The notes below the pieces were generated by a model. The model saw nothing but the letters and a program-made list of their open reading frames with translations. It was not told the DNA's origin and did no database searches. The translations under genes were made by a program, and so were the position numbers. DNA of 64,000 nt from Nocardia aurantiaca (lineage in GTDB: Bacteria > Actinomycetota > Actinomycetes > Mycobacteriales > Mycobacteriaceae). Positions within the stretch are counted from its first letter, which is position 1; each line of letters starts with the position of its first letter. Shown here one piece after another: positions 24,674-33,077 of the stretch. The stretch is from positions 124,001 to 188,000 of the forward strand of contig NZ_WMBB01000012.1 of NCBI RefSeq assembly GCF_009708175.1, written 5' to 3'.

Positions 24674-25057
24674 TCAGCGCAGAGCCGCGCGCGCCCCGGC
24701 GGCCTCGAGTTTGATCCGGGCCGCCTCGGCGGAGTCCTTGTCGACCTTCTCGAGGACGGTCTTGGGCGCGGCCTCGACCAGGTCCTTGGCCTCCTTGAGA
24801 CCGAGGCCGGGGATGATCTCGCGCATGGCCTTGATGACTTGAATCTTCTTGTCCCCGAAGGATTCCAGGACGAGGTCGAATTCGCTCTGCTCGTCCGCCG
24901 CCTCGACCGGGGCGGCGGACGCCACGGCTTGGACGGCCACCGGCGGTGCGGCGGTGACGCCGAATTCCTCCTCGAACGCCTTCAGGAACTCCGAAAGCTC
25001 CAGCAGCGTCATACCTTTGAACACGTCGAGCAATTCGACAATGGTCATCTTGGCCAT
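24674..25057 (-). CDS. rplL: Ribosomal protein L7/L12 (bL12), solitary copy
   Basis: 127 residues from ATG 25057 (AAGGGG 6-8 nt upstream): the complete bL12 architecture. N-terminal dimerisation domain MAKMTIVELLDVFKGMTLLE, an Ala/Pro/Val hinge (about 40-57), and the C-terminal factor-binding domain with FGDKKIQVIKAMREIIPGLG and LKEAKDLVEAAP, including the conserved Lys pair. bL12 recruits translation factors on the ribosomal stalk. The usual neighbour rplJ (L10) and the rpoBC region are absent, and the C-terminus GARAALR and the MTIVELLDVF start differ from a typical housekeeping actinobacterial bL12. It is therefore probably a second, paralogous copy; the main rplJL operon should lie elsewhere. 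Confidence 0.9.
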   Translation of the reverse strand: MAKMTIVELLDVFKGMTLLELSEFLKAFEEEFGVTAAPPVAVQAVASAAPVEAADEQSEFDLVLESFGDKKIQVIKAMREIIPGLGLKEAKDLVEAAPKTVLEKVDKDSAEAARIKLEAAGARAALR

Positions 25058-25098
25058 GATGTACCCCTTGCAGCGCTGACCAGGCGATACGAACGATT

Positions 25099-25370
25099 CT
25101 AAGCGCGCGGGCCCGCCAAGGTGACCGGATATTCGCGTTCGTCGGGTGTCAGCTTGCGCGGCGTGCCTTCGTCGATGGCGACCAGCGTGGAAGTCGTGGA
25201 GAGATAGAGGTTTTCGGCGCAACGAACCTCGTGGACCGCGGGCTGAACGAGGTGGTGCCCAGACCCTCGACCGCGGAGGTGGCGGTGACCGGCGCGGTCC
25301 GGAACGGCAGCGGCATGCGATAGGTCAGGCGCCGGCCCGCCACCGCCACTCGCGAACCGGTGTCGGCAGC
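25099..25370 (-). pseudogene. Acyl-CoA thioesterase (hotdog) remnant, frameshifted
   Basis: Reading the minus strand, one frame gives GRRLTYRMPLPFRTAPVTAT and then VEGLGTTSF. Another frame continues with VHEVRCAENLYLSTTSTLVA and IDEGTPRKLTPDEREY to the stop at 25099. Together they look like the second half of a 4HBT/hotdog thioesterase (the pattern LTYRMPLPF ... EVRCAENLYLSTTSTLVAID), with a frameshift near 25245-25255 and no N-terminal half. It fills most of the space between bL12 and the GlxA regulator. A decayed gene is likely; family assignment is by recognition, without alignment. Confidence 0.45.
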
Positions 25371-25487
25371 CGCCCCGCATTCACATCAAGTGTGCCGCCG
25401 TGGCAACCGCCGGGCCATCGTCCGCATGGCTGGATCTGCAAGGATCGTGTCATTGACGCCACGCAGCGGGGCCCGCAGGCTGAAGGC

Positions 25488-26444
25488 ATGCGGGTGGTGC
25501 TGATCGTGGTCTTCGACGGATTCCAGCTGACGGATCTGGCCGGGCCCGCCGACGTGTTCACCGGTGCGGCCGTGCTCGGCGCGAATCCGGGATACCGGGT
25601 CGAACTGGCCGCGGCGCAGGCCGGTCCGGTGCGCTCGTCGTGCGGCATCGAGGTGACCGCCGCGCACGGGCTCGACACCTGGACCGGATCACTGGACACC
25701 TTGCTCGTGGTGGGCGGCATCGCCTTCTGGGCGGCGGCCGGTGACGCCGAGCTGGTCTCCGGGATCCGGCGGGTGGCCGCCGAGGCGGATCGGGTCGGCT
25801 CGGTCTGCTCGGGCACCTTCCTGCTGGCCCGGGCCGGACTGCTGGACGGCCGCCGCGCCACCACGCACTGGGCGGGTGGTGAGCTGCTGGCCCAGCAGTT
25901 TCCGGCCATCACCACCGAGCCCGACCGAATCTATGTGCGCGACGGGCCGATGTGGACCTCGGCCGGGGTGACCGCGGGGATCGACCTGGCGCTGGCCATC
26001 GTGGCCGCCGACCACGGACCGGACCTGGCGCGGGAGGTGGCGCGCTGGATGGTGGTGTATCTGCACCGCCCGGGCGGCCAGAGCCAGTTCAGCGCACCGC
26101 TGGCCGCGAACGCGCCGAAGCGCGATTCACTACGGGCGCTACAGATTTGGATGGAGGAGAACCCGCAGGCCGATCTGTCGCTGCGCGCCCTGGCCGAGCG
26201 GGTGGGCATGAGTACCCGGCACTTCTCCCGCGTTTTCGCCGGCGAGACCGGGACCACGCCCGCCCGCTATGTCGAACGGGTGCGCATCGCGGCGGCGCGC
26301 CGACTGCTGGAGACCACCGACCAACCCATGGACCGGGTCGCCGCCGCCGTCGGGCTCGGCAGCCCCGAGACCCTGTACCGAACCTTCCACCGCCACCTGG
26401 GTATACCGCCGGGCGAGTACCGCGCCCGGTTCACGAAATTCTGA
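25488..26444 (+). CDS. GlxA-type regulator: DJ-1/PfpI domain plus AraC HTH
   Basis: 318 residues from ATG 25488. The DJ-1/PfpI-like domain (1-175) begins VVLIVVFDGFQLTDLAGPAD and has VGSVCSGTFLLARAGLLDG with the elbow Cys, THWAGG and TSAGVTAGIDLAL. The AraC DNA-binding domain (about 215-315) has LSLRALAERVGMSTRHFSR and MDRVAAAVGLGSPETLYRT. Only 15 bp separate its stop from the DJ-1 family gene at 26460, so they form an operon and the regulator may act on, or respond to, the same compound. It is a close relative of the protein at 20921. Confidence 0.92.
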   Translation: MRVVLIVVFDGFQLTDLAGPADVFTGAAVLGANPGYRVELAAAQAGPVRSSCGIEVTAAHGLDTWTGSLDTLLVVGGIAFWAAAGDAELVSGIRRVAAEADRVGSVCSGTFLLARAGLLDGRRATTHWAGGELLAQQFPAITTEPDRIYVRDGPMWTSAGVTAGIDLALAIVAADHGPDLAREVARWMVVYLHRPGGQSQFSAPLAANAPKRDSLRALQIWMEENPQADLSLRALAERVGMSTRHFSRVFAGETGTTPARYVERVRIAAARRLLETTDQPMDRVAAAVGLGSPETLYRTFHRHLGIPPGEYRARFTKF

Positions 26445-26459
26445 AAGAGAGCGTGTCCC

Positions 26460-27191
26460 ATGACATTCCAGATCGCCATCGTGCTCTATCCCGGCATGAC
26501 CGTGCTGGACGCGATCGGGCCCTACGAGGTGCTGCGAATGATCCCGGACAGCGAAATGCGGTTCGTGTCCAATGAAGTCGGCCCGATCGTGTCCGACAGC
26601 GGCGTACTGGCGCTGGGCGCGACCCACACCTTCGCCGAGACGCCCACGCCGGACCTGGTGCTGGTGGGCGGCTCGGAGGCGGCGACCACGGAGGCCATGG
26701 CCAACCGCGAGCTCATCGACTGGCTGCGCGCGGTGCACCCGAATACGCAGTGGACCACCTCGGTCTGCTCCGGCGCCTTGATCCTGGCCGCCGCCGACAT
26801 CCTGCGCGGTCATCCGGCCACTACGCACTGGGCGGCGCAGCCCGCGCTGGCCGCCTTCGGGGCCGAGTCGCGCCCGCACGATCGCATCGTGCACAGCGGC
26901 AAGATCGCCACCGCCGCAGGCGTTTCCGCCGGAATCGACCTCGGGCTGTGGCTGGTCGGCACGATCGCGGGGGAGGAGGTCGCACAGATGACCCAGCTGT
27001 ACATCGAATACGACCCGCACCCGCCGTACGACACCGGCCACCCGGACAAGGCTCCCGCCGATCTGCTGCGTAAGACCCGCCTGGAGGCGACCAAGCGTTC
27101 CGCCAAGCCCCGCGTTCCGCTCGATCTGGCCACCGCCTTCTGGCACCTGACCCTCAACCGCATCAGGGAACGCACCGCCGCCAAGCGCTGA
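26460..27191 (+). CDS. DJ-1/PfpI family protein, isonitrile hydratase-like
   Basis: 243 residues without a DNA-binding domain. The DJ-1/PfpI core begins IAIVLYPGMTVLDAIGPYEVL, has LVLVGGSEAAT, and TTSVCSGALILAAADILRG with the nucleophile Cys (about residue 101), then THWAAQ and AAGVSAGIDLGL. Isonitrile hydratase (InhA) and other ThiJ/PfpI enzymes share this frame; substrate unknown. The last 60 residues (after YIEYDPHPPYDTG) are a basic C-terminal extension typical of this subgroup. Co-transcribed with the GlxA-type regulator just upstream. Confidence 0.88.
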   Translation: MTFQIAIVLYPGMTVLDAIGPYEVLRMIPDSEMRFVSNEVGPIVSDSGVLALGATHTFAETPTPDLVLVGGSEAATTEAMANRELIDWLRAVHPNTQWTTSVCSGALILAAADILRGHPATTHWAAQPALAAFGAESRPHDRIVHSGKIATAAGVSAGIDLGLWLVGTIAGEEVAQMTQLYIEYDPHPPYDTGHPDKAPADLLRKTRLEATKRSAKPRVPLDLATAFWHLTLNRIRERTAAKR

Positions 27192-27339
27192 ATCTTCGTA
27201 TCGTCGAGAGGATGCCGAGCTGCTCGGCCATCCGCCCGGCTGCGCGAAGCGCTGGCCACACGCGTTGATTCCACGGTCTGAAGTCTCCGGTGCGCCCGCG
27301 CTCGTAGATGCAGCGGCTGTGACAGGCCTGCGACCGGAT

Positions 27340-27522
27340 CGGTGAAAGCAGTGTTCCAATCCAGCGATTCGGTCGCATCGTGGCGCTCGAAGGTCTGTCC
27401 GCGTGATTCCGCGTGCACGAGCGTCTCGATGGCCGTGCGGGCGATGGTGGCACGGCTGACCCGGCCGTCGCCGGATCTCCCTGCTCCAGCCGGACACGGG
27501 TGGCGGGCGGGTCGATCAGCCG
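27340..27522 (-). pseudogene. Remnant of an NAD(P)H-binding (SDR_a5-like) protein
   Basis: In the 490-bp gap before 27680, the minus strand reads RLIDPPATRVRLEQGDPATAG in one frame, then in another RVSRATIARTAIETLVHAES and RGQTFERHDATESLDWN. This order (VSRAxIAR..., then GxTFEL-like) is the usual C-terminal end of atypical short-chain NAD(P)H-binding proteins. The frame changes near 27463 and the N-terminal Rossmann part is missing. A decayed gene is likely. Nothing else was recognised in the gap apart from the palindrome at 27635. Confidence 0.4.
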
Positions 27523-27634
27523 GCCGGGGCGGCTGTGCCGCCGAGGACCGGGTACCTCAGAGTTGTTGATCTTGCCGGTGAAATTGCCGGGCGTCGAGCG
27601 ATGAATTTTCGTCGGCGCGGCGGTCTACATTCGT

Positions 27635-27646
27635 GAACAGACGTTC
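27635..27646. promoter_or_regulatory. GAAC-AGAC-GTTC palindrome
   Basis: 4-bp inverted arms around a 4-bp centre, 34 bp upstream of the start at 27680. Such sites are frequent TetR-type operators. No regulator is adjacent. Confidence 0.35.
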
Positions 27647-27679
27647 GAATTGTCCGTCGAGTCAAAAGAGTTGATCTTC

Positions 27680-28684
27680 ATGACCGTATTCGCCATCTAT
27701 GGGGCCACCGGTCACACCGGTCGCCTTGTCGCCGCCGATCTCACCGCACGGGGGAAGGAAGTGGTGGTGTCCGGGCGGGATCCGGATGCCCTTGCCGGGT
27801 TGGGTTATTCGCGGGTGATGCCCGCGGCGCTGGATGATCCGGGAGCTTTGCGGGCGGTGGCGGAGGTCGCCGACGTGATCATTCATTGCGCGGGGCCCTT
27901 TGCCGCCACCGGTCTGCCGGTGGCGACGGCTGCCGTCGAAGGTGGTTGCCACTATGTCGATCACGCGGTGGAGGTGCATCACGTGAAGCGGCTGTTCGAC
28001 GGTTTTCAGGAGCCCGCGCAGCGAGCGGGGATCACGATGCTGCCGAGCGTGAGTTTCTATGGGGGACTGGGCGATCTGCTGGCCGGAGCGGTCGCGCGCG
28101 GCGTTCCCGATATCGACCGGATCACGGTGGCCTACAACGTCACCCGGTGGATGATGACCCACGGCGCGGTGGAGACGGCGCGGCTGCTGTTCGCCGACAC
28201 CGATCGCATCGGCTACGAGAACGGCGAGCAGCGGTACGGGTTCGTGGAGCCTCGGCAGGCGATCTTCGCCTTCCCGCCGCCGGTGGGGCCGCGGCCCATG
28301 ATCGCGCCCGTGCCGTTCCCGGAGCCGGTCACGGTGCCCCGGCACACCCGCACGAGGGCGGTGGAGGCGCAGCTGACCTCGCGTACCTTCGCGGAGGAGC
28401 AGGCCTTCACCAGTGAGCAGGTCGATCCCGCCGCGCGCGCCGGTAGCGAATTCATGATCGCCGCACAGGTTCTCGCGGCCTCCCGTTCCGCGGCCGGGAC
28501 GCTGACCGGGCGGGATCTCTGGTCGGCCGCCGCGCTGGCCTCGGTCGAGGCCGCCGTGCGGCTCACCGAGGGCGGAGCAGAGAGCGGAGTCGCCAGTCCC
28601 GGTGAGGCGTTCGACGCCGTCGATTTCCTGACCACCCTCGCCGAGCGCGGGGCTTTCGACCTCCAGTTGCCGGCCGAGGCGTGA
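27680..28684 (+). CDS. Saccharopine dehydrogenase-like NAD(P)-binding protein
   Basis: 334 residues from ATG 27680. N-terminal Rossmann motif FAIYGATGHTGRLVAADL, then VVVSGRDPDAL, the conserved VIHCAGPFAATGLPVATAAV and CHYVDHAVEVHHV, the pattern of saccharopine-dehydrogenase-like proteins, which include trans-acting enoyl reductases. The C-terminal two thirds carry GITMLPSVSFYGGLGDLLAG. No signal or membrane segment is seen. The stop is followed after 11 bp by the NmrA-like protein at 28696, so the two form an operon. The substrate is not apparent. Confidence 0.85.
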   Translation: MTVFAIYGATGHTGRLVAADLTARGKEVVVSGRDPDALAGLGYSRVMPAALDDPGALRAVAEVADVIIHCAGPFAATGLPVATAAVEGGCHYVDHAVEVHHVKRLFDGFQEPAQRAGITMLPSVSFYGGLGDLLAGAVARGVPDIDRITVAYNVTRWMMTHGAVETARLLFADTDRIGYENGEQRYGFVEPRQAIFAFPPPVGPRPMIAPVPFPEPVTVPRHTRTRAVEAQLTSRTFAEEQAFTSEQVDPAARAGSEFMIAAQVLAASRSAAGTLTGRDLWSAAALASVEAAVRLTEGGAESGVASPGEAFDAVDFLTTLAERGAFDLQLPAEA

Positions 28685-28695
28685 GGAGCAGCGCA

Positions 28696-29544
28696 ATGGA
28701 ACCCATTCTCGTCACCGGCGCGGCCGGTGGAAGCCAGGGCGGCACCGGCCGGCGAGTCGCCGAGACACTGCTGCACGCGGGCCTGCCGGTGCGCGCCTTC
28801 GTGCACAGCGACGACGGCCGCGCGGCAGCGCTGAAGGATCTCGGTGCCGAGGTCGTGGTCGGTGATCTGCGCGAGATCACCTCGGTGACGCCCGCTCTCC
28901 AGGGCGTGCGCCGCGCCTACTTCACCTACCCGGTGACCGCCGGAATGATGGACGCCGCAGCGGTTCTCGCCGCCGTCGCACGACAGAGCGGCCTGGAGCG
29001 CGTGGTCGCGACCTCGCAGCTGGGGTCCGATCCGCAGGCGGGCACCCCCCACATGCGGCGGCACTGGGTGGCCGAACAGGTGCTGGACAATGCCGGGATC
29101 GGCGCGGTCCATCTCCGCGCGGCGGTGTTCTACGAGAACCTCCGCGTGGCCATCGGCGACCGCGGTGAGCTCGCGCTGCCGCTCGGATCCCCCGATACCG
29201 TCCTACCGCTTATCGCGGGCGAAGACGTGGCCGGGGTCGGGGCGGGCGTGCTGCGCGCCGAGGGGCCGGCGGATCCGGTGCTGTGGCTGGCGGGCGAGAT
29301 CATGACCGTCGGCGAGGTGGCCGAATTGTTCGGCGTCCCTTACCGGAACGTCGATCCGGCCGAGTGGTCCGAGTGGGCCATGACGGTCTACCGCGACGAG
29401 GTGGCCGTCGAACACCTGACCCATCTGTGGACCATGTTCGCCGCCATCGGATCCGGTCACGAGTTGTTCCGCGTGACCGAATCCATCGAGCGGTTCACCG
29501 GCCACCCGCCGATCACCCTGCGCGAGTTCGTCACCGCGGGGTGA
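28696..29544 (+). CDS. NmrA-like NAD(P)-binding oxidoreductase
   Basis: 282 residues from ATG 28696 (GGAG 7 nt upstream). Rossmann motif ILVTGAAGGSQGGTGRRVAE, which has an unusual extra Ser-Gln-Gly-Gly in the glycine loop, then PVRAFVHSDDGRA, VVVGDLREITSVTPAL, RAYFTYPVTAGM and RVVATSQLGSD. This is the NmrA/HSCARG-type atypical SDR family (quinone or NAD(P)H sensing or reduction). It overlaps the 3' end of the convergent sulfatase by 14 bp. Probably acts with the saccharopine dehydrogenase-like protein; reaction unknown. Confidence 0.87.
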   Translation: MEPILVTGAAGGSQGGTGRRVAETLLHAGLPVRAFVHSDDGRAAALKDLGAEVVVGDLREITSVTPALQGVRRAYFTYPVTAGMMDAAAVLAAVARQSGLERVVATSQLGSDPQAGTPHMRRHWVAEQVLDNAGIGAVHLRAAVFYENLRVAIGDRGELALPLGSPDTVLPLIAGEDVAGVGAGVLRAEGPADPVLWLAGEIMTVGEVAELFGVPYRNVDPAEWSEWAMTVYRDEVAVEHLTHLWTMFAAIGSGHELFRVTESIERFTGHPPITLREFVTAG

Positions 29545-31183
29545 GGAAGTCCTCCAGGAAATTGCCCAGGCGCTCGGCCCGGGCGGCGATGCTGCGATTC
29601 GATTGCAGGTAATCGTCGATGCCTTGCTCCTGGGCATCTTTCAGGTATCCGGGCAGCGGCTGCTGGATCTCGGTATCGATGGCCTGCGCCAGCAGCTGTT
29701 CCATGCTGTCCCGCAGCGGATTTCCGCTCGCCGCCTGGTTGTCCAGCTCCAGGCGGCCGTTCTCGGTGGAGTAGTCGTAGAGCTCGAACTCCTGCTCGGC
29801 CGACGAATCGATCTGCACGCGGCCGTCCACCCACTTGGAGTAGGAGGCGAACTTGGCCTCGGCCGTGCGCACCATGGCCACATGGCCGGGTGCGTTGTGG
29901 TCGAAGAGGATCGCGGCCTCCTCGATGGTGGACTCGTCGGTGGTGTGCGCGATCCAGGGACGTCCGGCCGCGGAAGCATTGCGGCACACCGCCGCCAGGT
30001 CCAGGCGTCCGCGCAGATGCTCGTAGCGGTCCTCGGAGCGCCAGTCCGCGCCGCCGGTGGCGATGGTCAGCAGCAGGGGTGCGAGGTCCACGCTGGAGGT
30101 GAGTTGCGTTCTGGCGCTGGTGGAACCAGTCGGGCTCAGATATCCGCGTGGGTCGTGCACATACAGCGGCACTCGCACGGCCTCGTCGTAGGCGCCGCCG
30201 CCCTTGCCGTGCAACCCGTGCGATCCGGCGTAATCGCCGTGATCGGAGGTGAATACGATGACCGTATTGGCCGCGACCTCCGGTCGCGAGTACAGCGTGT
30301 CGAGCACCCGGCCGATCTGCTCGTCGACCTGTTGTTGCAACCATAAGTACAGGTTGCGCATATCGATCCAGGCCTGTGTCGCCTCCGGGGTGCCGTAGGG
30401 CGCGAGCCCGAAGGCGACCACCGACGCCTGCACCAGCGCCATCTGCAGCCGCGGCTTGGCCGAAAGCTGTTCCAGCGACTCGAAATTGTCCGGCAGCTGA
30501 TCCACCCAGCGCGGAATGTCGAGGTTGGCCTGGTCGCGGCGGGTCCAGCGTGGCCAGTACTGGATATCGTGCGGATTCACCAGCGACACCGTGGTGCACC
30601 ACGGCGAGCCGCCGGAATCGTGCTCGAACCAGTCCACGAAGTCGTCGACGATCTTCGGATCGGCCTGTAGCCCCTGTCCGGGAGCGCCGTTCGGCGATGG
30701 ATACGTGCCGCCCGCGAACCCGTACGCCTCCAGCGCCCCCGGCGTCCGATCCGGGTAGTGCCCCAGATGCCACTTGCCCCACCAGGTCGACTCGTAGCCG
30801 TGCTCGCGCAACATGGAGCCCCAGGTGGGAAAGCGCGGGGACAGCGTGGATTCCGAGACCACCATGCAGCCGGTCTGATGGCTGTAGAGCCCGGTCACCA
30901 GCGCGCCGCGGGAGGCGGTGCAGTCATTGGCGGCGGTGTAGTGCTGCTCGAACGAGACGCTGCCGTGCCGGATGCGGGCCAGATTGGGCAGTAGTTGGTC
31001 CAGGGTCGGCTGGTCCGGGAACCAGACGGGCGCGCGCATCTCGTCGACGATGACGACGAGAATGTTGGGCCGGGCCGGATCCGTATCGGCCCGGGCCCGG
31101 GGTGCGGGTCCGGTCGCGTTGGCGGCTACCGCCGCGGTCACCGATGCCGCTGCTCCTGTCAGGAATCCGCGTCTGCCGAACAA
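29531..31183 (-). CDS. Tat-exported sulfatase
   Basis: 550 residues of the type I sulfatase/alkaline phosphatase family. Twin-arginine signal GRRGFLTGAAASVTAAV at the N-terminus. Catalytic site: Asp in VVIVDEMRAP (metal), and DCTASRG at residues 87-93, a CxAxR formylglycine motif with Cys88 as the residue to be converted; then YSHQTGCMV, WWGKWHLGHYP and TSDHGDYAGSHGL (metal and substrate His/Asp). It cleaves sulfate esters outside the cell. It lies 125 bp downstream of the hexosamine-catabolic operon on the same strand, which suggests a sulfated amino sugar as substrate (inference). A Cys-type sulfatase needs formylglycine-generating enzyme; none is in this window. Confidence 0.9.
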   Translation of the reverse strand: MFGRRGFLTGAAASVTAAVAANATGPAPRARADTDPARPNILVVIVDEMRAPVWFPDQPTLDQLLPNLARIRHGSVSFEQHYTAANDCTASRGALVTGLYSHQTGCMVVSESTLSPRFPTWGSMLREHGYESTWWGKWHLGHYPDRTPGALEAYGFAGGTYPSPNGAPGQGLQADPKIVDDFVDWFEHDSGGSPWCTTVSLVNPHDIQYWPRWTRRDQANLDIPRWVDQLPDNFESLEQLSAKPRLQMALVQASVVAFGLAPYGTPEATQAWIDMRNLYLWLQQQVDEQIGRVLDTLYSRPEVAANTVIVFTSDHGDYAGSHGLHGKGGGAYDEAVRVPLYVHDPRGYLSPTGSTSARTQLTSSVDLAPLLLTIATGGADWRSEDRYEHLRGRLDLAAVCRNASAAGRPWIAHTTDESTIEEAAILFDHNAPGHVAMVRTAEAKFASYSKWVDGRVQIDSSAEQEFELYDYSTENGRLELDNQAASGNPLRDSMEQLLAQAIDTEIQQPLPGYLKDAQEQGIDDYLQSNRSIAARAERLGNFLEDFLTPR

Positions 31184-31308
31184 GGGGCCTCCTACTGCCG
31201 AATGTGGCGATTACCGGGCAGCGTAGGACAGTTCCGGAGCCCGATCATCACGCCCGCGCGGGACACGCCGTCCCCCGTTCGGGGGATGGCGCGGCTGCCT
31301 CACCGCGG

Positions 31309-32139
31309 TCAGCTCGTGGACAGGACCCGGAGAAAGTGCTCGACCTCATGCTGGACCGCGGACCGCCCGGGTCCGAGGTATCGGCGTGGGTCGGACAGGC
31401 TCGGGTGCTCGACCAGGACCGACCGGACGGCATCTGCGAGCACGATGTTCAGCCGGGTGGCGATATTGATCTTCGCCATGCCGTGCCGGACGGCCGCGCG
31501 CAGACCGGGGTCGGAGACGCCCGAGGAGCCGTGCAGCACCAGCGGGACCGGGAGTTTCGCGGCCAGGGCGGCGATCAGGCCGTCGTCCAGGAGAGCATCG
31601 CGAGTGTGCATGGCATGGGCGGAGCCGACGGCCACGGCCAGAGCGTCCACGCCGGTGGCCGAGACGAAGGCGACCGCCTCGTCCGGATCGGTGCGGACGC
31701 CCGGGGTGTGCGCGCCGTTCTTGCCGCCGATCGCGCCGAGCTCGGCTTCGATGTGCGCGCCGCGGTCGTGGCACCAGCGCGCGACGGCGGCGGTGGCCTC
31801 GACATTGGCGGCGTAGTCGAGGGCGGAGCCGTCGTACATGACCGACGTGATGCCGATATCCACTGCCTCCGTAATCAATTCGCGGGACGTGGCGTGGTCG
31901 AGATGGACGGCCAGCGCGGCGGGGCTGTCGGCCGCCAGGTGCAGGCAGGCGCGGGCCAGCGGCTTCAGGCCGCCGTGGTAGCGGACGGTGTTCTCCGAAA
32001 TCTGGAGTACCGCCGGACGATTCGCCGACTCGGCGGCGGCCACGATGGCCTCGGCGTGCTCGAGGGTGATGACATTGAACGCGCCCAGGCCGCCGGGCTG
32101 GGCGGCCGCGACCAGATCGGGCATCGGGACCGCTGTCAT
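31309..32139 (-). CDS. Class II ketose-bisphosphate aldolase (GatY/KbaY-like)
   Basis: 276 residues. Zn-dependent class II aldolase: LGAFNVITLEHAEAIVAAA, the metal-binding VHLDHATS, SVMYDGSALDYAANV, IEAELGAIGGKNGA, LVLHGSSGVSD with the third metal His, and KINIATRLN for phosphate binding. It splits tagatose-1,6-bisphosphate or fructose-1,6-bisphosphate into dihydroxyacetone phosphate and glyceraldehyde-3-phosphate. Its ATG overlaps the stop of the PfkB kinase (ATGA), and in this gene set tagatose-bisphosphate cleavage is the best fit. Last gene of the minus-strand catabolic operon. Confidence 0.92.
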   Translation of the reverse strand: MTAVPMPDLVAAAQPGGLGAFNVITLEHAEAIVAAAESANRPAVLQISENTVRYHGGLKPLARACLHLAADSPAALAVHLDHATSRELITEAVDIGITSVMYDGSALDYAANVEATAAVARWCHDRGAHIEAELGAIGGKNGAHTPGVRTDPDEAVAFVSATGVDALAVAVGSAHAMHTRDALLDDGLIAALAAKLPVPLVLHGSSGVSDPGLRAAVRHGMAKINIATRLNIVLADAVRSVLVEHPSLSDPRRYLGPGRSAVQHEVEHFLRVLSTS

Positions 32140-33077
32140 GGCCGGGGCTCCCGGGCCAGCGCGGTGACCTGGACGGCGGGGGTCAGACGGTCGCGCAGGG
32201 GCAGGTCGATCTCGCCCGCCACCGGCATCACCACGGCCGCCGCCGATGTCGCGACGGCGTCGATCAGCAGGGCGGGCCAGTCGATCTCGTCGGTGGCCGC
32301 CAGCGTACGGATCACGGCGGCCGCGGCGGCATCGCCCGCGCCGGTCGGGTTGCCCGCCAGGGGTTCGGGAAGCCAGGCCGACCAGGCTCCGGACGCGGTC
32401 GCGGCGACCATTCCCGCGCGGCCGCGCGTGGCGACCACGGCGCGGACCCCAGCCTTCAGCAGCGGTCGGGCGGCGGCGGCCACGGCCTGCGGCGTCTCGG
32501 CGACCACTCCGGTGAGGCGTTCCAGCTCATCCTGATTGGGCATGAGGACAATGTCCGCAATCGTGGCGGCGCGTTTCAGCGCGGGACCGTCGACATCGCA
32601 CACGGTCGGCACGCCCGCCGCCACCGCGATGCGGGCGAGCTCGGCGGGCACCGCGTCGTCGACGCCGCCGGGCAGCGATCCGGACACCACCACTCCGCGC
32701 AGCTCGGGCAGCAGGAAGGCGATGCGATCCAGCAAGCGGTCCACGGCGTGCGGTTCGTGCACGTACGCGCCCGGCTCCCACAGTCCGGTGGCGGTGCCGT
32801 CGCGGGACTCGCTGATCACCACGGTACGGCGGACCCGGGGCAGGGCGGGCACGAAGTCGGCCGGAAACTCCGCGGCGGCCGCCGCGGCGAAGGTGTGGTC
32901 GGCGAATCCCGTGGCGTGGACGAAGCTTCCGAGCTGGCACAGGATACGGGTGACATTGATGCCCTTGCCGCCCAGGCGTTGCTCCACCGACAGCACGCGT
33001 TGAGCGCGGCCGCGTTCGAGGCGTTCGAGACGGTAGGTCAGGTCGTAGGCCGGGTTCATGGTCACGGTGAGGATCAC
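32136..33077 (-). CDS. PfkB sugar-phosphate kinase (1-phosphofructokinase/tagatose-6-phosphate kinase type)
   Basis: 313 residues from GTG 33077, which overlaps the deacetylase stop as GTGA and gives the family start MILTVTMNPAYD. The alternative GTG 33086 would overlap by 13 bp. PfkB signatures: QRLGGKGINVTRILCQLG (substrate), VVSGSLPGGV, VLMPNQDELERLTG and the C-terminal anion-hole motif GNPTGAGDAAAAAV with the catalytic Asp. It resembles FruK/LacC. Pathway context favours tagatose-6-phosphate to tagatose-1,6-bisphosphate, between the SIS deaminase and the aldolase. Confidence 0.9.
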   Translation of the reverse strand: MILTVTMNPAYDLTYRLERLERGRAQRVLSVEQRLGGKGINVTRILCQLGSFVHATGFADHTFAAAAAAEFPADFVPALPRVRRTVVISESRDGTATGLWEPGAYVHEPHAVDRLLDRIAFLLPELRGVVVSGSLPGGVDDAVPAELARIAVAAGVPTVCDVDGPALKRAATIADIVLMPNQDELERLTGVVAETPQAVAAAARPLLKAGVRAVVATRGRAGMVAATASGAWSAWLPEPLAGNPTGAGDAAAAAVIRTLAATDEIDWPALLIDAVATSAAAVVMPVAGEIDLPLRDRLTPAVQVTALAREPRP

